A DNA stretch of 64,000 nt from Neurospora tetraspora (taxonomy: Eukaryota; Ascomycota; Sordariomycetes; Sordariales; Sordariaceae). Shown here piece by piece: positions 20,947 to 34,000 of this stretch. Both the position numbers and the translations under genes were made by a program. Each line of letters starts with the position of its first letter. Positions within the stretch are counted from its first letter, which is position 1. The notes beneath the pieces were generated by a model. That model was not told the DNA's origin and made no database searches. It saw only the letters and a list, made by a program, of their open reading frames with translations. The DNA lies in the NCBI RefSeq assembly GCF_033439725.1, contig NW_026944389.1, positions 1,860,001 through 1,924,000 of the forward strand, given 5' to 3'.

Positions 20947-22873
20947 ATGGACAGTGCCGGACTGTTTCCTGAACCGTCCGACCAAACTAGACTGTGTGCC
21001 AAGTGCCAAAAGTTGGACTTCTTCGTACCAGATTTCCTCATTGAAGACACATGGGAAGGGCTCAAGGAGAGCCAAAGTAACTGCGACTTTTGCGCCTTGC
21101 GGTGGCGAGTTTGCATCAACCAAAATCTCAAGAACACGCGGAAGATAACATTCGTGCGGGTCAACTCCATGTTACACCTCAACGAACATGCTGATCCCGT
21201 ACTATCTGTCTGCCGGGCCCCAGGTAAGTTCAGCGCTTGAGCTTGACGGCCTCAACGTCTCAATTTAACAGATTATGAGTAGGAGATCAGGCATTCGAAG
21301 CCAAACAAGAATCGAAGCGTGTCAAGATTGGCTTCCCCAACCTCACAGTGTCCAGCAGTCAACACATGGGGCTTATGCGTCAATGGCTCGAGTACTGTGA
21401 CAGTCGACATCAATGCAAGCCACAGGCAAATAGTTCTGTGCCAACTCGCGTCATCGATCTCGGTACCGGGAAGGAACACACCGTTCGTCTTTGCGAGACC
21501 AAACCGGGAGATTCCTTCAGGTACATTGCACTTTCCCATTGCTGGGGAACGGAGCAACACTTCCTCACCACGGCTACTAATATCGAAGAGCACAAGAGAA
21601 GCATTCCCATTCAAACGCTTCCAAGGACATTTCAACATGCCATTCAAACAACACGTCAGCTGGGCATTCGGTACCTCTGGATCGACTCCATTTGTATCAT
21701 CCAGGGTGACCACGGCGATTTTGATAAGGAGGCAGAGAAGATGGAGTCAGTATTCAGCTCTGCCTACTGCGTCCTTGCAGCGAGCAGTGCGCGCAGCCAG
21801 CAAGACGGCTTCCTCAATCCGCGGAAAGCAAGGAAAGTCATCAACATGGTGAAAGAAGGTCATACAAGAGGAGGCGTGTATGTGTCCCTCTTCTCAGACG
21901 ACTTCAAAGTGCACGTCGTCAACTCACCGCTTAGTGAGCGTGGTTGGGTGTTGCAGGAGAGGGCTCTGGCGAGGCGAACCATCTACTTCACAGAGTGGCA
22001 AACGTACTGGGAGTGCGGCGATGGGATTAGGTGCGAGACTCTGACCCTGATGGACAAGTGCGTATCTCCCCCTCTCCCCCAACTCTATGAGCGACACCGG
22101 ACTAACGGAGACCGACAACTAGCAAACTAATCTCCTTCCTCGGGGACCCGAACTTCCCTTCCAAACTATCGGACGGCACTAGTGATCGGGGCGAAAAGAT
22201 CCGTTTCTACGAGGGGCTCTACAAGCAATACTCCCGCCTAACCCTCTCACGCGACAGCGACCGTCCTATCGCGATTGCCGGGCTTGAGAAACGGCTCATC
22301 CACGACTTGAAATCCTCGGGAGGATTCGGAGTGTTCGACGACGAACGCAGCTTGCTACCGCGAAGTTTGCTCTGGCAGCGAGGCAGAGAGTTCCGCACCT
22401 TGGAAAAGATCGGGAGCCAGGTGCTGCCCCGGGTGCCAACCTGGTCGTGGATGGCATACAAGGGGGGCATCGACTACCTGGACCCCCCGTTTGGGGAGGT
22501 GGACTGGAACATATCCGAGATCAGGGGGAACTGGTTCGGCAAAGGCAACAGGGCCGAGTTGAGCGCCATAACGAGGGAGTTTCGTATGGCAACGACAGGG
22601 ACGACAGACTTCGACATCACCTGGGATATTCCGAAGGAGATTAACTCGGACCAGGCGCGACTCAAGTGTGTCGTGGTCGGCGTGCTGAGGCGGAGAGGCG
22701 TCTCGGCGGAGAGGAAGACTCACTATGTCTTGATCGTGAGATTGCGGGAACACGACGCGGAATTGCCAACGGACGAGACTGAGGTATATGAGAGGGTCGG
22801 TGTCGGAAAAATGCTCGGCCAGTACATCGATCTGAACAATTCTCAACCGCGAGAGTGGGTCAAAATCCGGTAG
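20947..22873 (+). CDS. HET-domain (heterokaryon incompatibility) protein
   Basis: Predicted as join(20947..21223,21283..22057,22123..22873), 600 aa from ATG 20947, which has A at -3 and G at +4. Introns are 59 and 65 nt with GTAAGT/TAG and GTGCGT/TAG ends. The N-terminus has a paired-Cys segment (LCAKCQK ... CDFC). The HET domain follows, with YIALSHCWG, YLWIDSICIIQ, the EAEKMESVF helix and RGWVLQERALARR. A C-terminal region with VPTWSWMA completes the usual plan. HET domains act in non-self recognition and trigger cell death in fungi. The frame is also open upstream of the ATG back to a good acceptor at 20889 in the phase of the preceding kinase, and only 52 nt separate the kinase's possible stop from this ATG. 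A kinase-HET fusion is therefore a real alternative. Confidence 0.85.
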
Positions 22874-23769
22874 AAAAAGATTGGCGGGGCTTTTCAGATA
22901 TTCATGTTTGGGCATTTCCTTTCAACCATAGACTGGCACCAGCGTATCTCTTTCGTTTACTGCTTTCATGTTTGAGTTCATTAGCTTCGTCTCACTAGTT
23001 TGAAACAGTTATGAGAAAATGAACTTCCGTTTCCACTCGTCAATAACGCACAGGTCTGCTCTCGGTTATCATCGGTGGATTGAGCGTCGTGCACTGCACG
23101 ATTCCCGGACACTCTGCAAAAAAACACTCTCTCACAACACCTAAAACAAAGAGGTCTTTCCATAACGACTGAAATATGACCACGTAAGTAGATAATCAAG
23201 TCTTAATTGAAGAAATCTCCTGGCGTCAGGATCACATGCGAAGAGAAAATCACGCGTCTTTCCACGCAGGCTATATTTGGCGTGCCGCTGTAATGTACTG
23301 TACACGCGCTATAAATGTAGCGGACCGTCCACTGAACATTGATTGACCTCCTTACCTGCATGACATCCCCACACAAGCATGCCCGTACACATCATCGAAA
23401 CGGATATCGCTGTATCAAGTTCACAAGCAAATAAGAGGCAATTAGGATAGAATTGCAGTACACGGGGCTTTGGGCAACTCGAAGCAGCCCATGAGCTCCC
23501 GGCCTCAACATTCACCAGCGCCCAATTGCTGACGGAAGCCCATTTCCCTTCTCTTGCGGGTTAGGGTTATTTCCCATCACGTGGATTCGCGAGACACTTT
23601 CGCGTGTCCCCAAGTGATCAGCATCGTCATAGGCGAACATCCCGGTGACATCCAAACCACAACCTCCAACGGACGACGTCTTACACGCCGCTTTCCACCA
23701 ACCTTCCCGACCAGCAACATCACGTATCATAATCTAACAGAAAACATCACGAGAACAAAGACCGCACCA
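22874..23769. other. Intergenic
   Basis: 3' flank of the HET gene and promoter of the Dcc1-like gene. It contains the TTAGGG-type motif listed separately. Nothing else is seen. Confidence 0.5.
23558..23570. promoter_or_regulatory. Telobox-like TTAGGG motif upstream of Dcc1-like gene
   Basis: GGGTTAGGGTTAT, about 200 bp upstream of the start codon. The same string occurs at 50511-50522 before the CENP-B-like gene. In fungi such motifs are bound by Tbf1/TTAGGG-binding factors. The regulatory role here is inferred. Confidence 0.35.
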
Positions 23770-24595
23770 ATGTCCACCCAAGCCAACGCGGGAATCCCGC
23801 TGTCCCACGCGCCTGACGGCGTGGGCTACAAGCTCCTTGAACTTCCACCAGAGCTGGTTGAGCTTTTGGAATCGCCAAATCCGCCTACGTAAGCTGACAC
23901 CTTGACTTCTTGCACCTGCCCACCTCTCCTCTTCCACAACGTCCAGCTTGTCATCAGTCCACCGCCCAATTTGGCAACAGTCGTCCCCCATCACCTATCT
24001 CTACCTTTGCCATAGCCTCACATCCCTTCCATCCACCTTCACAGCCTTCCAACCTTCTCAGCCTACAGCTTCATCACCCTTTCTTCAACCCAACCATCAC
24101 CACCCCCCTACATCACCAGCAACAAACCCTCAACCACGACACCTTACTGACAAACCCAAAAACAAAAACAGCCTAACCCTCCACCCCTCCCCCACCGCCG
24201 CCCTCCTAAAAACCACCATCAACGGTCTCCCCAAGACTTACTCCCTCCGACAAAAGAATACTTCCAACGGGCTCATCCTTTTATCCCCCCTTTCTCAGTC
24301 TCCAAACCCAACCCAGCCACCACCAGAACCACCACAACCACCACACACCAGCGACAACCAAGCTAAAGAACCCGGGGAGGACGAAATGGAAATTGAACAC
24401 GAGCAACACCAAGAGCAACACCAAGAGCAAGACCAACAAGGAGCGGGGATGATGGAGGAAATAAAAATCCCAGGCCTCCGAACCCTCACAACCCTCCACG
24501 AAACGATCGAGTTGGTTCCCGAAGTAGAGGACGCGAGTGCGCCGGCTGTTAAGGCGAGGGGGAAGTGGCATGAGAAGTTTGCTAGGGGGCGTTAA
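23770..24595 (+). CDS. dcc1: Dcc1-like sister chromatid cohesion protein (short form)
   Basis: Predicted as join(23770..23888,24172..24595), 180 aa. The intron of 283 nt (GTAAGC, branch ACTGAC, AAACAG) was chosen because it joins LLELPPELVELLESPNPPT directly to LTLHPSPTAALLKT. The nearer acceptor would insert about 75 residues of low-complexity filler. The LLELPPEL start and the TYSLRQKNTSNGLILL core are the hallmarks of Dcc1, a subunit of the Ctf18 clamp-loader that supports cohesion. An acidic Gln/Glu tract and a final KWHEKFARGR follow. The protein is about half the length of yeast Dcc1. I believe short forms are usual in filamentous ascomycetes, but cannot confirm it. Confidence 0.7.
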
Positions 24596-25717
24596 GTAAG
24601 TCATTAACTTGGTATGCATGCGGCTTCTGGTTGAGAGAAAGGTCTTTCTTAGGTTTTGGTGGGAGATGGAAGATTGGAGAGGATGGGAGATGGAAGGAAG
24701 TAGGTTATGGGAGGGGTAGGTAGGGAATGGGAGGATGAATGGGAAATAATGAAAGTGGTGATGGGAGGACTCAGCTAGGATATGGGAGATTTGGGCGATA
24801 GGAACTGAAATGGAAGGAAGAAAAGTGGTGGTGATGTGATGATTGATACCTGTGATACCCTGGGAGGAGCAAAAGAGATATTAGGTATAGAAGAATAAGA
24901 TGAAATGTTTTGCTTTGAGTCAAGATTAGAACGTTTGGTTGTTGAACATTTACCAGAAAATGGGGTCAGTCATAATCGCCATGTCACCAACTTTCCCTCT
25001 TCTCATTTTTGGGAATAAAAGCACATTATCGATTAGCAATGTTATTTACAACGATACCTCTGTGCAAAAATAACTAACTTGCTCTATTCGGGGTATCATG
25101 CGGTCTACAATGCTACCTACTGCTAACCACGCTTCGCCACCTAATGTGCAGTGTCTTGCAAAGCAAGAAGAAAAAAAAACAGCACAAACTGACTGGCCGG
25201 CTATGCTCCCGTCTGAAAATGCATCAAACAAAGCAAATAACAAACAAATCCGCTTTATACTCGCTCAAAAGATTCCAACATGAAAATGCAACGTGTAAGA
25301 TGCAACAACGGTGACAGACTCGAAAAAGCCCGGACAGACTCCCACGCTATGCCAGTGATAAAGCCGTCATTTCCCACTCCATTTTTTTTTATCATCCTTC
25401 TCGCCACCTAATCATCAAATTCCGCCTCATGAACTCGTTGGACCGCTAGCGGGTTTTCGACGATCTCTATGGTGACCCAACTGTGCGCAGAAAACGTAAC
25501 AGGGGCGACATTGCTGATATCTCAGAAAAGCCGTCGTATACGTGCCCAACAACAGGCCATCAACGAACATAACTTAGGCTAACCCGAGGTCTTCCCTCTT
25601 CAGTCCGTTCACCAGACCAGGCTTGCCAAGGCCGAGATCTAGTTTTCTTGATTGAAACGCAGCATCATTGACATGATGAAGCCCCACGAAGACCGGAGCG
25701 AGCGCCACATCGCCCGA
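24596..25717. other. Intergenic with purine-rich tract
   Basis: 24645-24860 is almost pure purine on the plus strand, with many imperfect copies of GGGAGATGGAAG. The rest is unremarkable. Two convergent 3' UTRs are expected here. No gene is seen. Confidence 0.5.
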
Positions 25718-26023
25718 TCAATCATCCCCTGCATGGTTGGCATCAGGATCCATTCCGGGCGCCCCAGGTCCCGGAACTGGGTCATCAGGACCGTTCCCAT
25801 CGTTAGGAGGAAAGATAACATGGAGGGCATCCCGTACACGTAGCAACCGAGGTGCCTGATCTGGGCCAAGAAGACCCAACCAATCGTTAGGGGGAAGGGG
25901 ACCAGGGAGGGCACGGAAGGCACGGATCAAACGTAGCACCTCTAGGAAGTCATCAAAAGAATAAATGTCCTCAGCAGGAGGTCCTGCAGCTACCTGGTCT
26001 TGACGATCTGGCGCCTCCGGCAC
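25718..26023 (-). other. In-frame extension of the RBR gene beyond an amber codon
   Basis: This 101-codon frame directly continues the reading frame of the RBR gene after TAG at 26024-26026. Its composition matches the upstream tail: LPPNDWLGLLGP and FPPNDGNGP here against LPPNDGFGLP upstream. It looks like the original C-terminus cut off by a CAG-to-TAG change, or reached by an unrecognised splice or read-through. There is no ATG at its start. Confidence 0.5.
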
Positions 26024-28740
26024 CTACTCATCAGCAGTAAGATCGACAACAGGCACCTGTTGTCCAGGAGGTACTGCCACTACCGGGGCTCGGCCAAAGC
26101 TTCGCACATTAACGCTCGGGTTTGGCACGTTGTTGACTGCCACAGGAGGAGGAAGGGCGGCCATTCTAGGCGCAGCGGGTTGCGCCATTTGGGGAAGACC
26201 AAATCCATCGTTTGGGGGAAGGGGGCCAAGGCCGAGGCCGAGGAGACCTGGCCCGCCTGGATTCCAGTCTGGAACATTGGCCGGGAAATGCGCGTTAAGC
26301 ATGTAGTGGTTGTGGTTGTGGTTGTGATGGAGGACCTGATTTCCAAACCCCGGAAACGCCTGTGGTGCCTGGACTGGATTGGGGGCAGGATTGGGGGCAG
26401 GATTGGGAGCCGGATTGGCATTGTAATTGGGAAGGGGATTGGGATAGGGGTTGGGATGGACGCCAGGGGCAGCATAGCCTGCAAGTCCTTGGTTCATTCC
26501 TTGGTTGGGATGGCCGCCGTTGACCACTTGGCCCTGATGTGGCTGAACCGGTCCTCGGTTCCTCTGGGCTGCCAGTTGCGCGTATCGGCGCCCCCACCTC
26601 TCCATGAACCGGTCTCGTATTGGTCCCGGCGGCAGTCCTAGTCTTACGTCTATGGCAGGAGCAAAGTCAGTCGAGCATTCGCATGCTAGATGGAAAACAA
26701 GGTCTGGAGGAGGGCAGAATACTGACACTGCTGTAGAAGATCGGCTTCCTGTCCCACGGGCTGCACATGTGCAGCTCCTGGCATGCCTGGCTGGGCCTGA
26801 TTCGGCCCGCGCACCCGGGGTCGCGCTATCGCACCCGCAAGCGCGTGCCGAATTGGAGCCGGAATCCGACCGGGGTAAGCTCCAGGAGCACGCACACCGT
26901 TAGCATGAACATGCTGCTGGCGTTTTGGAAAAAGCTTCTCATCAAACTTGATTTCAAGCTCTTGAGCATCAATGCTGGGGTCCGCTTCGAGTAGCTTCTT
27001 TCGTTCCCTCTCCTCGGCTTCCCGAGCCTCCTTGTCGTGAATCTCATCCAATGATTGTTGTTCAAAGAGAGGACAGTTGCCCTTTTTACCACCTCTATGC
27101 ACATCGTCAAAGTGGCTGTAATCGCAAGGCTGCCTGCAAACGTAGCATTGCATGGCTCTGCATCTGGGACAAGTCATCTTGTTGCAACCACTTTCTTTGA
27201 TGAATCGATTATTGCCTACGGCGGTTAGCCTGAACTAGACGACCAGAGGAAGATGATATGAGGACTTACATTTGTAGCACTCCCGAATCATAGCCAATGA
27301 CCTGGCCTCCTCGAGTTTCCGCTTGGCGTCTTCACCCTTGTTACGGGCTGCTTCAGCCATCGCCTCCTCGCAAGACTTGCCAATGTGAGTTTCTTGACGA
27401 CAACGTCGGCAGCTTTTCACCCCGCACTCTGGTTGCTGACACTCGAACTCCCAGTTAACCTCCACTGGGGGATATTCCGCAGCATAGTTGCAGAATGGAC
27501 AAGTCTCCAGGCCCTCGATACCAGCCCGTCGAATGCTGTCATTTTGCTCGATCTCCTCCAGGGTACGCTTCAGGCGGTCATCCAGGAACAGGTCTTTTTG
27601 ATCTCTGGAGAAAGTCGCCTCGCAGCCATCCATAGACATGCAACCTAGATGATACCGCTGCTGTCCGATCTGATTTTCTGCTTGCCGCCGAGCGCAGTCA
27701 TAGCAAAACCAGTGAGGCGTGTCACCATCGCAGTGCGCCATGCGATTGTAGGGAAGTTCATCAAAACAACACCCACATTCGATGATGGCGCCTTCTGCTT
27801 TCGCATTCTCGAGGTTTTCCCTCTCCTCCCTCTGTCGGGCTTCTTCCGCGGCGTCCTTGGCTAATCTTGCTGAACATACCTCCTGCGCTGCGAGAAATTC
27901 TTGCTGTGCCTCTCTGCCCGGTGGAGTGTCATCTTCGTTATCGATTGCTACCTCTTCGATGTTGTTCTTGTGTCTGGGAAACGTTTTTCTGCGAAAGGTG
28001 ACGCCATGTGGTTTCGAAAAATCCTCATGTAGTGCTGAGTACGTTTGGTAAACCGAAAAGTTGTGCTTTGACATGGCGTCCTCAATGTCGCCTACATATG
28101 CCTTGGGAAAAGCTTCCTTGAGAAGTACCCGGCTGGTCCAAGATTAGTTTTGGCTTCAAGATTCGGGTGTGAATGGGTAAACTCCAGATTTGCCTCCAGA
28201 ATTTGGCAACGTTTGAGAAACTCACCAGACGCGCGTATAGTTGTGGTCTCTATTGTGTTGGGATACACGACCCTCATATTTTTTGTGCAATTTCTGCAGC
28301 TTCGACTCTTTCGCATTGTCTCCCACATCCTCGTCGCCTCGTTTCCTTTTCTTGGCGCGTCTTGGATATTTGGTGCCGTTGCCTTCTTCCTCCAAGACAC
28401 GGTTGAGGAACGGTTCTGGATTCCATCCGTATTCATGACCATGCTTCCGGGCGTATTCTGGACAAATCTCCGGTAGAAGGCCTATGACTGTGGCCAGAAA
28501 CGTGTCCGGGTCACGTTGTGGCCCTTCTTCCGGCACCGGCGGTACATCAGGAGGTGGCCAACCATCGTCAACGAAAACCCTGCCCAGGATATTAGTATCT
28601 CTATAAGCCTCGCAACGGGACCACGTCTCTGGATGATGATATGCAAAAGGTTGTCTACAGCCTGTCCCGTCTGCTTTTCCCTTGAAACTTTCGCCCTGAT
28701 TCAAGTGAGTGAGCATAAGGGGGTTGAAGAGAGTGAACAT
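26024..28740 (-). CDS. RNF216-like RBR (RING-IBR-RING) E3 ubiquitin ligase
   Basis: Predicted as complement(join(26024..26649,26727..27215,27270..28132,28226..28740)), 830 aa. Introns of 93, 54 and 77 nt have good signals (GTGAGT, GTAAGT, GTCAGT; CAG, TAG, TAG). RING1 begins CGCCFDEL (about 291), IBR begins CPFC (about 383), and RING2 has CYKC then SGCNKMTCPRC, where Cys 470 corresponds to the RBR catalytic cysteine. A charged coil follows RING2. The C-terminal third is Pro/Asn-rich with (NPAP)n repeats. Ring spacing resembles RNF216/TRIAD3 more than parkin. It would transfer ubiquitin through a thioester on Cys 470. The substrate is unknown. The reading frame continues past the TAG at 26024 (see the separate entry). 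Confidence 0.85.
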
Positions 28741-31010
28741 GGAGGATAGTAACGAGAGGTAGGTTTACACCTACGGTAGTGATAACGACGAGGGAAAAAA
28801 AAGAAAAAAAAAAGAAGGGCGCCTTTAGTGTTGATAGTGGGCAGGGGTCGGGCGTGTTAGCCACTTTAAATATCAAGACTAGATGTGGAAGTTATGTTGT
28901 TGAATGGCGAGCGAAGATGGCCGCGCTCTCGCCCATAGATATTAGGCGGAAGTGATTCAGATGCCGTGTAGATAAGACAACGAGGTGCTTCAATGCAACC
29001 CCATTCTGCATGGAATGGAACGCGAAGCCTGAGAGAGAATCTTCAAATGTCCGCGTGGTGATGCGTATCTGGTTGAGAAATCCACCCACCCAGCAACGAG
29101 AGTGAAACACCCCGGTGATGCGGCTCAGGACTTGGTCAGGTGCATGATAGTCGGGGGCGACGTCCGGTCGTTCTGGTGGTTTGATATTGGCCAAGACCTG
29201 AGGGTGGGTAACCACACGGTACATGACCAAGGCATGATGAAGGAATGAAAACGAACAAGAATAGGGACAAGATGTGATGGGGGAATATCACGGTGGTTCG
29301 TGAACGCAAAGTAACTTACGGGTTAGCGGCGCTCATCGCTCAGGCTCGCTTCGCAAGGTAGTTCGATACGTGCTGACGACGAAAGAACGTATGAGCAAAA
29401 AGTCGGCGCAGCTGCAGAAATAGTGAGGCGAAACATGTGCCTGGCAGCTTGCGTTGAGCGTGTTTTATTTCTCGGATTGGAGCAATATGTACCAGCCTGT
29501 GGCTTGCGAGTGAATGGGCGTGGCCTCGGCTCGTTCGACGTGTTTTTGAAGGGTTTGGTTAGGTGGTTAGGCGGACGAGTCGAAGGCTGCAGGTTGGTCT
29601 CGTACGATCCGTCTGGTCCGCCAGGTTTGGTGATGAATGATGATGTCCTCAAGGTTCGTCTGAGCATATGTTGACTTACAGGCTGACGAAGTCCTACCAC
29701 AGCCCCATGGTCCGACGGGGAGGAAAGCAGGATGCACGCGACCGTTTGGAGATATAATGAAGCGAAGGTTTGGGTGGAATGCTCTCGGTTAGCGGGCGCA
29801 TCAGAGAGGAGACATCACGCTTCAAACTTGGCGACTGTGCTATGCTTAAGAAGCCTGGAAGCGTCGGGTGGTGTCGCTCTCGAGTTGGGGATTGAACGAG
29901 GCCCAAACCAACAATGCGACGGCAGTTGCGTGGACGCGAGCTGTGTCGCAAATGATGGGATGATGAATCCAACCAGTCGTGGATGCGCCAAGCGGCAGGC
30001 GGCCAGCCAAACCCCATCGAGGTTGAGGCCTTCCCCAGTTTCCAGGATTGGACAGTGTGAGCAACCGACACGTTGCCGGGCCACCGTCACCCGTTCATGC
30101 GGCTGTCGAGGCAAACGGGTGACCAAGTTAACCTTCATGGTTCGGGAAGCGACAAGATTAAAGCTGAAGTGCCCGACGGTGGAGGCCAAGAGAAGGCAAC
30201 CTGAGTTGACCGAAATCCATACAACGGTGGGTAAGACAAAAAGTCATGTCGTCGGTCGGATGGCGCCGTGAATGAAAAATGCAAGTGCCTGACACAGGCG
30301 AAGCTGGAACCTGTGTGGAGAGGCCCAGAGCCTCTCTTGGTCACCAACCGCAGGCCAAGTGGAAGCAGCCACTCGACACTTTAGCAGTCGCAGCGTCCAT
30401 TTTATGAACTGCAGTGGTTCCTTCCGTCACTTTAAATGATCTAACTTGGTCCAACAGGAAATGAGCACCAATGGCCCCTCCCGTCGTACTCAACTGCCTG
30501 TTGTCTCAAGAATCAGAGCTCTTTCTTCGGTGCTTCGGGTAGGGTGTGTGTCACTGTAAAAAAGGGGGTGTGGATAGGAATAGAGGTACCTTGGTCAGCT
30601 GGGTGCCTGGTTTGTGCAGTTGTTGAACGCCAGAAAGACGGCCGAACCAATGAAAGTCTTAGTTTCACACCCCCCAGCTTGAGGTCACTGATCAACTGCC
30701 TACAGCTTCTGGGGCATGGCCAAAGGCAGTTGTAGTCTTGGTGTAAGGTCGATCTGAACGGATATTCTGCAAGTATGGGTACCTAACTGTCATTACAATA
30801 CAACAAGGAAGAAAGAGGACAAGCGCTGTACAAATATTCGCAAGAAACACCCAAAGGGGGCTAGGCCACGTTCACGTGTCACAACCCCACATTCCCGGAA
30901 ATAATGCTTCAACCCCGATACTGTGACTTGTAATTGCGCGGTAGTTAGCAAGGCCACCCAACCCACCTTCCACCTCTACGCGGTACACGACCCTAGCTTA
31001 CAAGTATGGC
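28741..31010. other. Long intergenic region
   Basis: Upstream of the RBR gene and downstream of Rad4. The longest candidate is a minus-strand ATG frame at 28892-29226 (111 aa, MYRVVTHPQVL...), with no recognised domain. It could be a leader ORF or chance. Plus-strand frame 29732-30271 is Arg/Cys-rich, as expected from a non-coding frame. No RNA gene is seen. Confidence 0.4.
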
Positions 31011-34000
31011 TCAAACATCCTCCTCATCGTCCTCCAAATCTGACATTTCCAAATCTTCATCCTCGTCGTCTTCATCGCTTAAAGGTAGATTACGCCTCGT
31101 TCTCCTTCGTGAACCCGCAACACTCGCCCTCGCCTTGGTAGCCACCTTCCGCTTGGGCTTCGTACTCATCACCGCAGGATCTTTCTTCTTTGCCGGTTCC
31201 TCAGCGTTGCCCTCGCCCTCGCCCTCGCCGTGATCAACCTCCAGTGCATCCTCTCCATCCTCGTCATCTTCGTCATCTTCGTCCACCACGGGGAAGAAAG
31301 AAGACCTGAGATGGGTATCCCTCTCATCCTCTTCCACTTCAAAGCCTTCCGGCAAAAACCCACCACCACCCATCATATCCTCATCATCCCCAGCTCCTTC
31401 AGCTTCAGACACCTCCTCCTCCTGGGCCCCCGCCCCTCCTCGTCCACCATGCTTCCCAAAAACCTCCACCTCATCACCCACATGCCCATAATCCTGCTTA
31501 ATCCTCTCCACGATCCTCATCCCCATCAAAAATTTCCTCCACATCCCCAACGCCGCCTTCCGCCGCTTCTCGTCCTCCTTCCTCTTCTTCTCCGCCTCGT
31601 CCTTCGCCAGCTCCTCCATTACTTGATCATGATGCTCCTCGGCGATAACCACCCCCTGAATCACCGGCACCGCCATCCTGTGTCCAAACTCAAAGTCCAC
31701 CACCGCCTCCGCGTAGTCGATACCCAACCGCTTGCACACCCGCATCGCGCCGCGGTACGGCACGTGCACCGCTCCCTGAGGACACATGTGCTCAACAAAT
31801 AAATCGATGTTGCCGTATTCGTTCTTGGGGATGACGCCGTTTTCGATGGGTGGCGGGATGATCCAGTCCGTCTGATCGAAGCTGTACAAGCCCTGCAGCA
31901 CTTTCTGGCCCGTAAGCCGCTCGGCTTCGGCGATCTCTCGTCGCCGGTTGTTCGTTGCTGCTCGGTAGGGGACGCGCTTCAAGGGCTGCTCGCCGGGAAG
32001 GGGAGCTCGTCCTTGCTTGTGCCAGGTCTCGGCGCTCTTGACTTGGACTACGTCCTTGCGGGAGTAGACAGGCTCGTCTTGGGCGGTGGTTGTCGAGTTT
32101 TTGCCCCCGCCTTTGTTCCTGAACATCTTGACTGGTCGCGCGTTGGGCAGGAGTGCCTCCTCGCGCTTGAGGTGGCGCTCGAGCACGAACTCTTTGGATT
32201 GCTTGTAGTACTGAAGAGTCTCTTCGCCCTCTTTGACTTCCTTCTTCTCGGGCTTGGCTGGCTTCAGGTCCGTGGCGTCTTCTTCTAGGTCGACGTCGGT
32301 CAGGGCGGGCTTGCTCCTGCCGCCTCTGGCGTAGCCTTTCATCACGGTCTGGAACCAGTCGTGCAGCTCGTACCTCGCTACCTTGCCGTGCTTGTTGTAG
32401 ACGGGAACCTTCTCGATAGGGATCCGCATGCCTTTTGTGCGCCCAGGTAAGGTTCGTCGTTTGAGGTAGCGCACTGTGACGTCCTTTGCCGTTCCGTTTG
32501 GCGAGTATCCCACGACATAGGCCATGACCTGTTTGGCCTTGTCCGCTTTGCTACCCCGTGGTTCCAGAGATTCGATCAACTCCCGATTGGTTCCGATGAT
32601 GGATTTCACAAGGGGGTCAATGGGTAGGTATTTCTTGGTGACTGGGGAAAGAACCTCGGTCCAGTAATGGGGGAACTCCAGGTCCTTATCGTAGACTTTG
32701 TTGCTTTTCCGCGGTGTTGGTTCGGGCTCAGGGTCACTAATGACTAGATCGTCGTCACTGTCTGCTGCTATGAGCTCTGAGTTAGATCTCTGAATCTTCG
32801 TTGCCTTACGGCTAGCACTACGTCTCGTAGATGTCCCCGAAGCCTGTGCTGTAACGGTCTCTTTGGCCACGCTCGTGGCCACGACCTTCTTTTTCGGAGT
32901 AGAGTTGAGATCTTCCTCCTTCTCCGGATCTGCCTCTTCCACTTTCGTCCAGCCAAACCCCAACGGCTGCAGGCTAGCCACCAACCTAGCCTCAAGCCCC
33001 AATGCCCTCAACAATGCCGTGAAAAGTTGAGCGCCCACATCACGACTTCCAGCGCATTCCGAAGCACACTCGCGAAAGTCTTCCAAACTGGCAATTCGCT
33101 CTCCAAATCGTTCCGGTTGATGTTTCTCCTGGTTGAAGGTTTTGGTCAAACGATCCAACCTCTCCAACGTCATGTACCCCCACTTCCGTAGCCCTGGCGC
33201 CGAGATCCGGAACCGCTGCTTCCACCACGTACTGAGAACCTTCATCAACCGAAACAGGGGATCACCATGGCTCATATCCACCGCGCCCTTTTCCAGATTT
33301 TTCGCCGCTTGACCCCAATCCCGCGACCTATCCACTCCGACATCTTTCCCTTTGGCCTTCCCTTTCTCTTTCGACTGTGCCCTCGTCTTCTTCTGGGCGG
33401 GTGACTTCTTACTCGAAGCCACAGCACCACCACCATCAAGTACCACCACCTCCAACCCACTACTCCGCCTCCACCTATCCACCTCATCCCACAGCTTCGG
33501 GGGGAGATGCGACAGAAGAATCCCCTGCACCTCCGGATCACACAGCCAAGCGTTGCGGACAGCATTGTGCCATAGAAGCAACTGCACGTGCACACAGTGG
33601 GTTGAGACTCGTATCCTCCGCTCTAGCTTGGAGGGCCCCTTCTTCCCCAGCGCATTGGCAAGGGATATGCGCGTGTCTCGGATCAGCGTCAGTTCGAGGT
33701 CGCCGGTGGGTACTTCGGGGACGTTTGCTGAGGCTGGTTGGGGCTGGTAGTAGGGTTCGACGTCTTCGAATTCGAGATCTTCGTCGTCGTCATCATCGTC
33801 TTCGTCCTCGTCTACCTGGGCATTAGAGAGCTTCTGTTTCTTGAGGACCGGGACGTCTTCAAAATCGCCATCGGACAAGGACGAGAGAGAACTGGAGTCG
33901 TCATCATCAGAGCTCTCGTTGAGGGCCAATGCTGCGAGGCTGGTCTTGGAAGAGGAACCGGGACTGGCGGTTGCGTCGAGGGCGTCAAAAAGGGTTGGCT

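Noticed and set aside
23948-24171. Coding use of this stretch by the Dcc1-like gene through the nearer acceptor
   Set aside because: It would insert about 75 low-complexity residues inside the conserved core; the acceptor at 24171 gives a continuous Dcc1 match.
29732-30271. Plus-strand ORF of 179 codons
   Set aside because: Arg/Cys-rich, no domain and no splice partners; typical of a G+C-rich non-coding frame.
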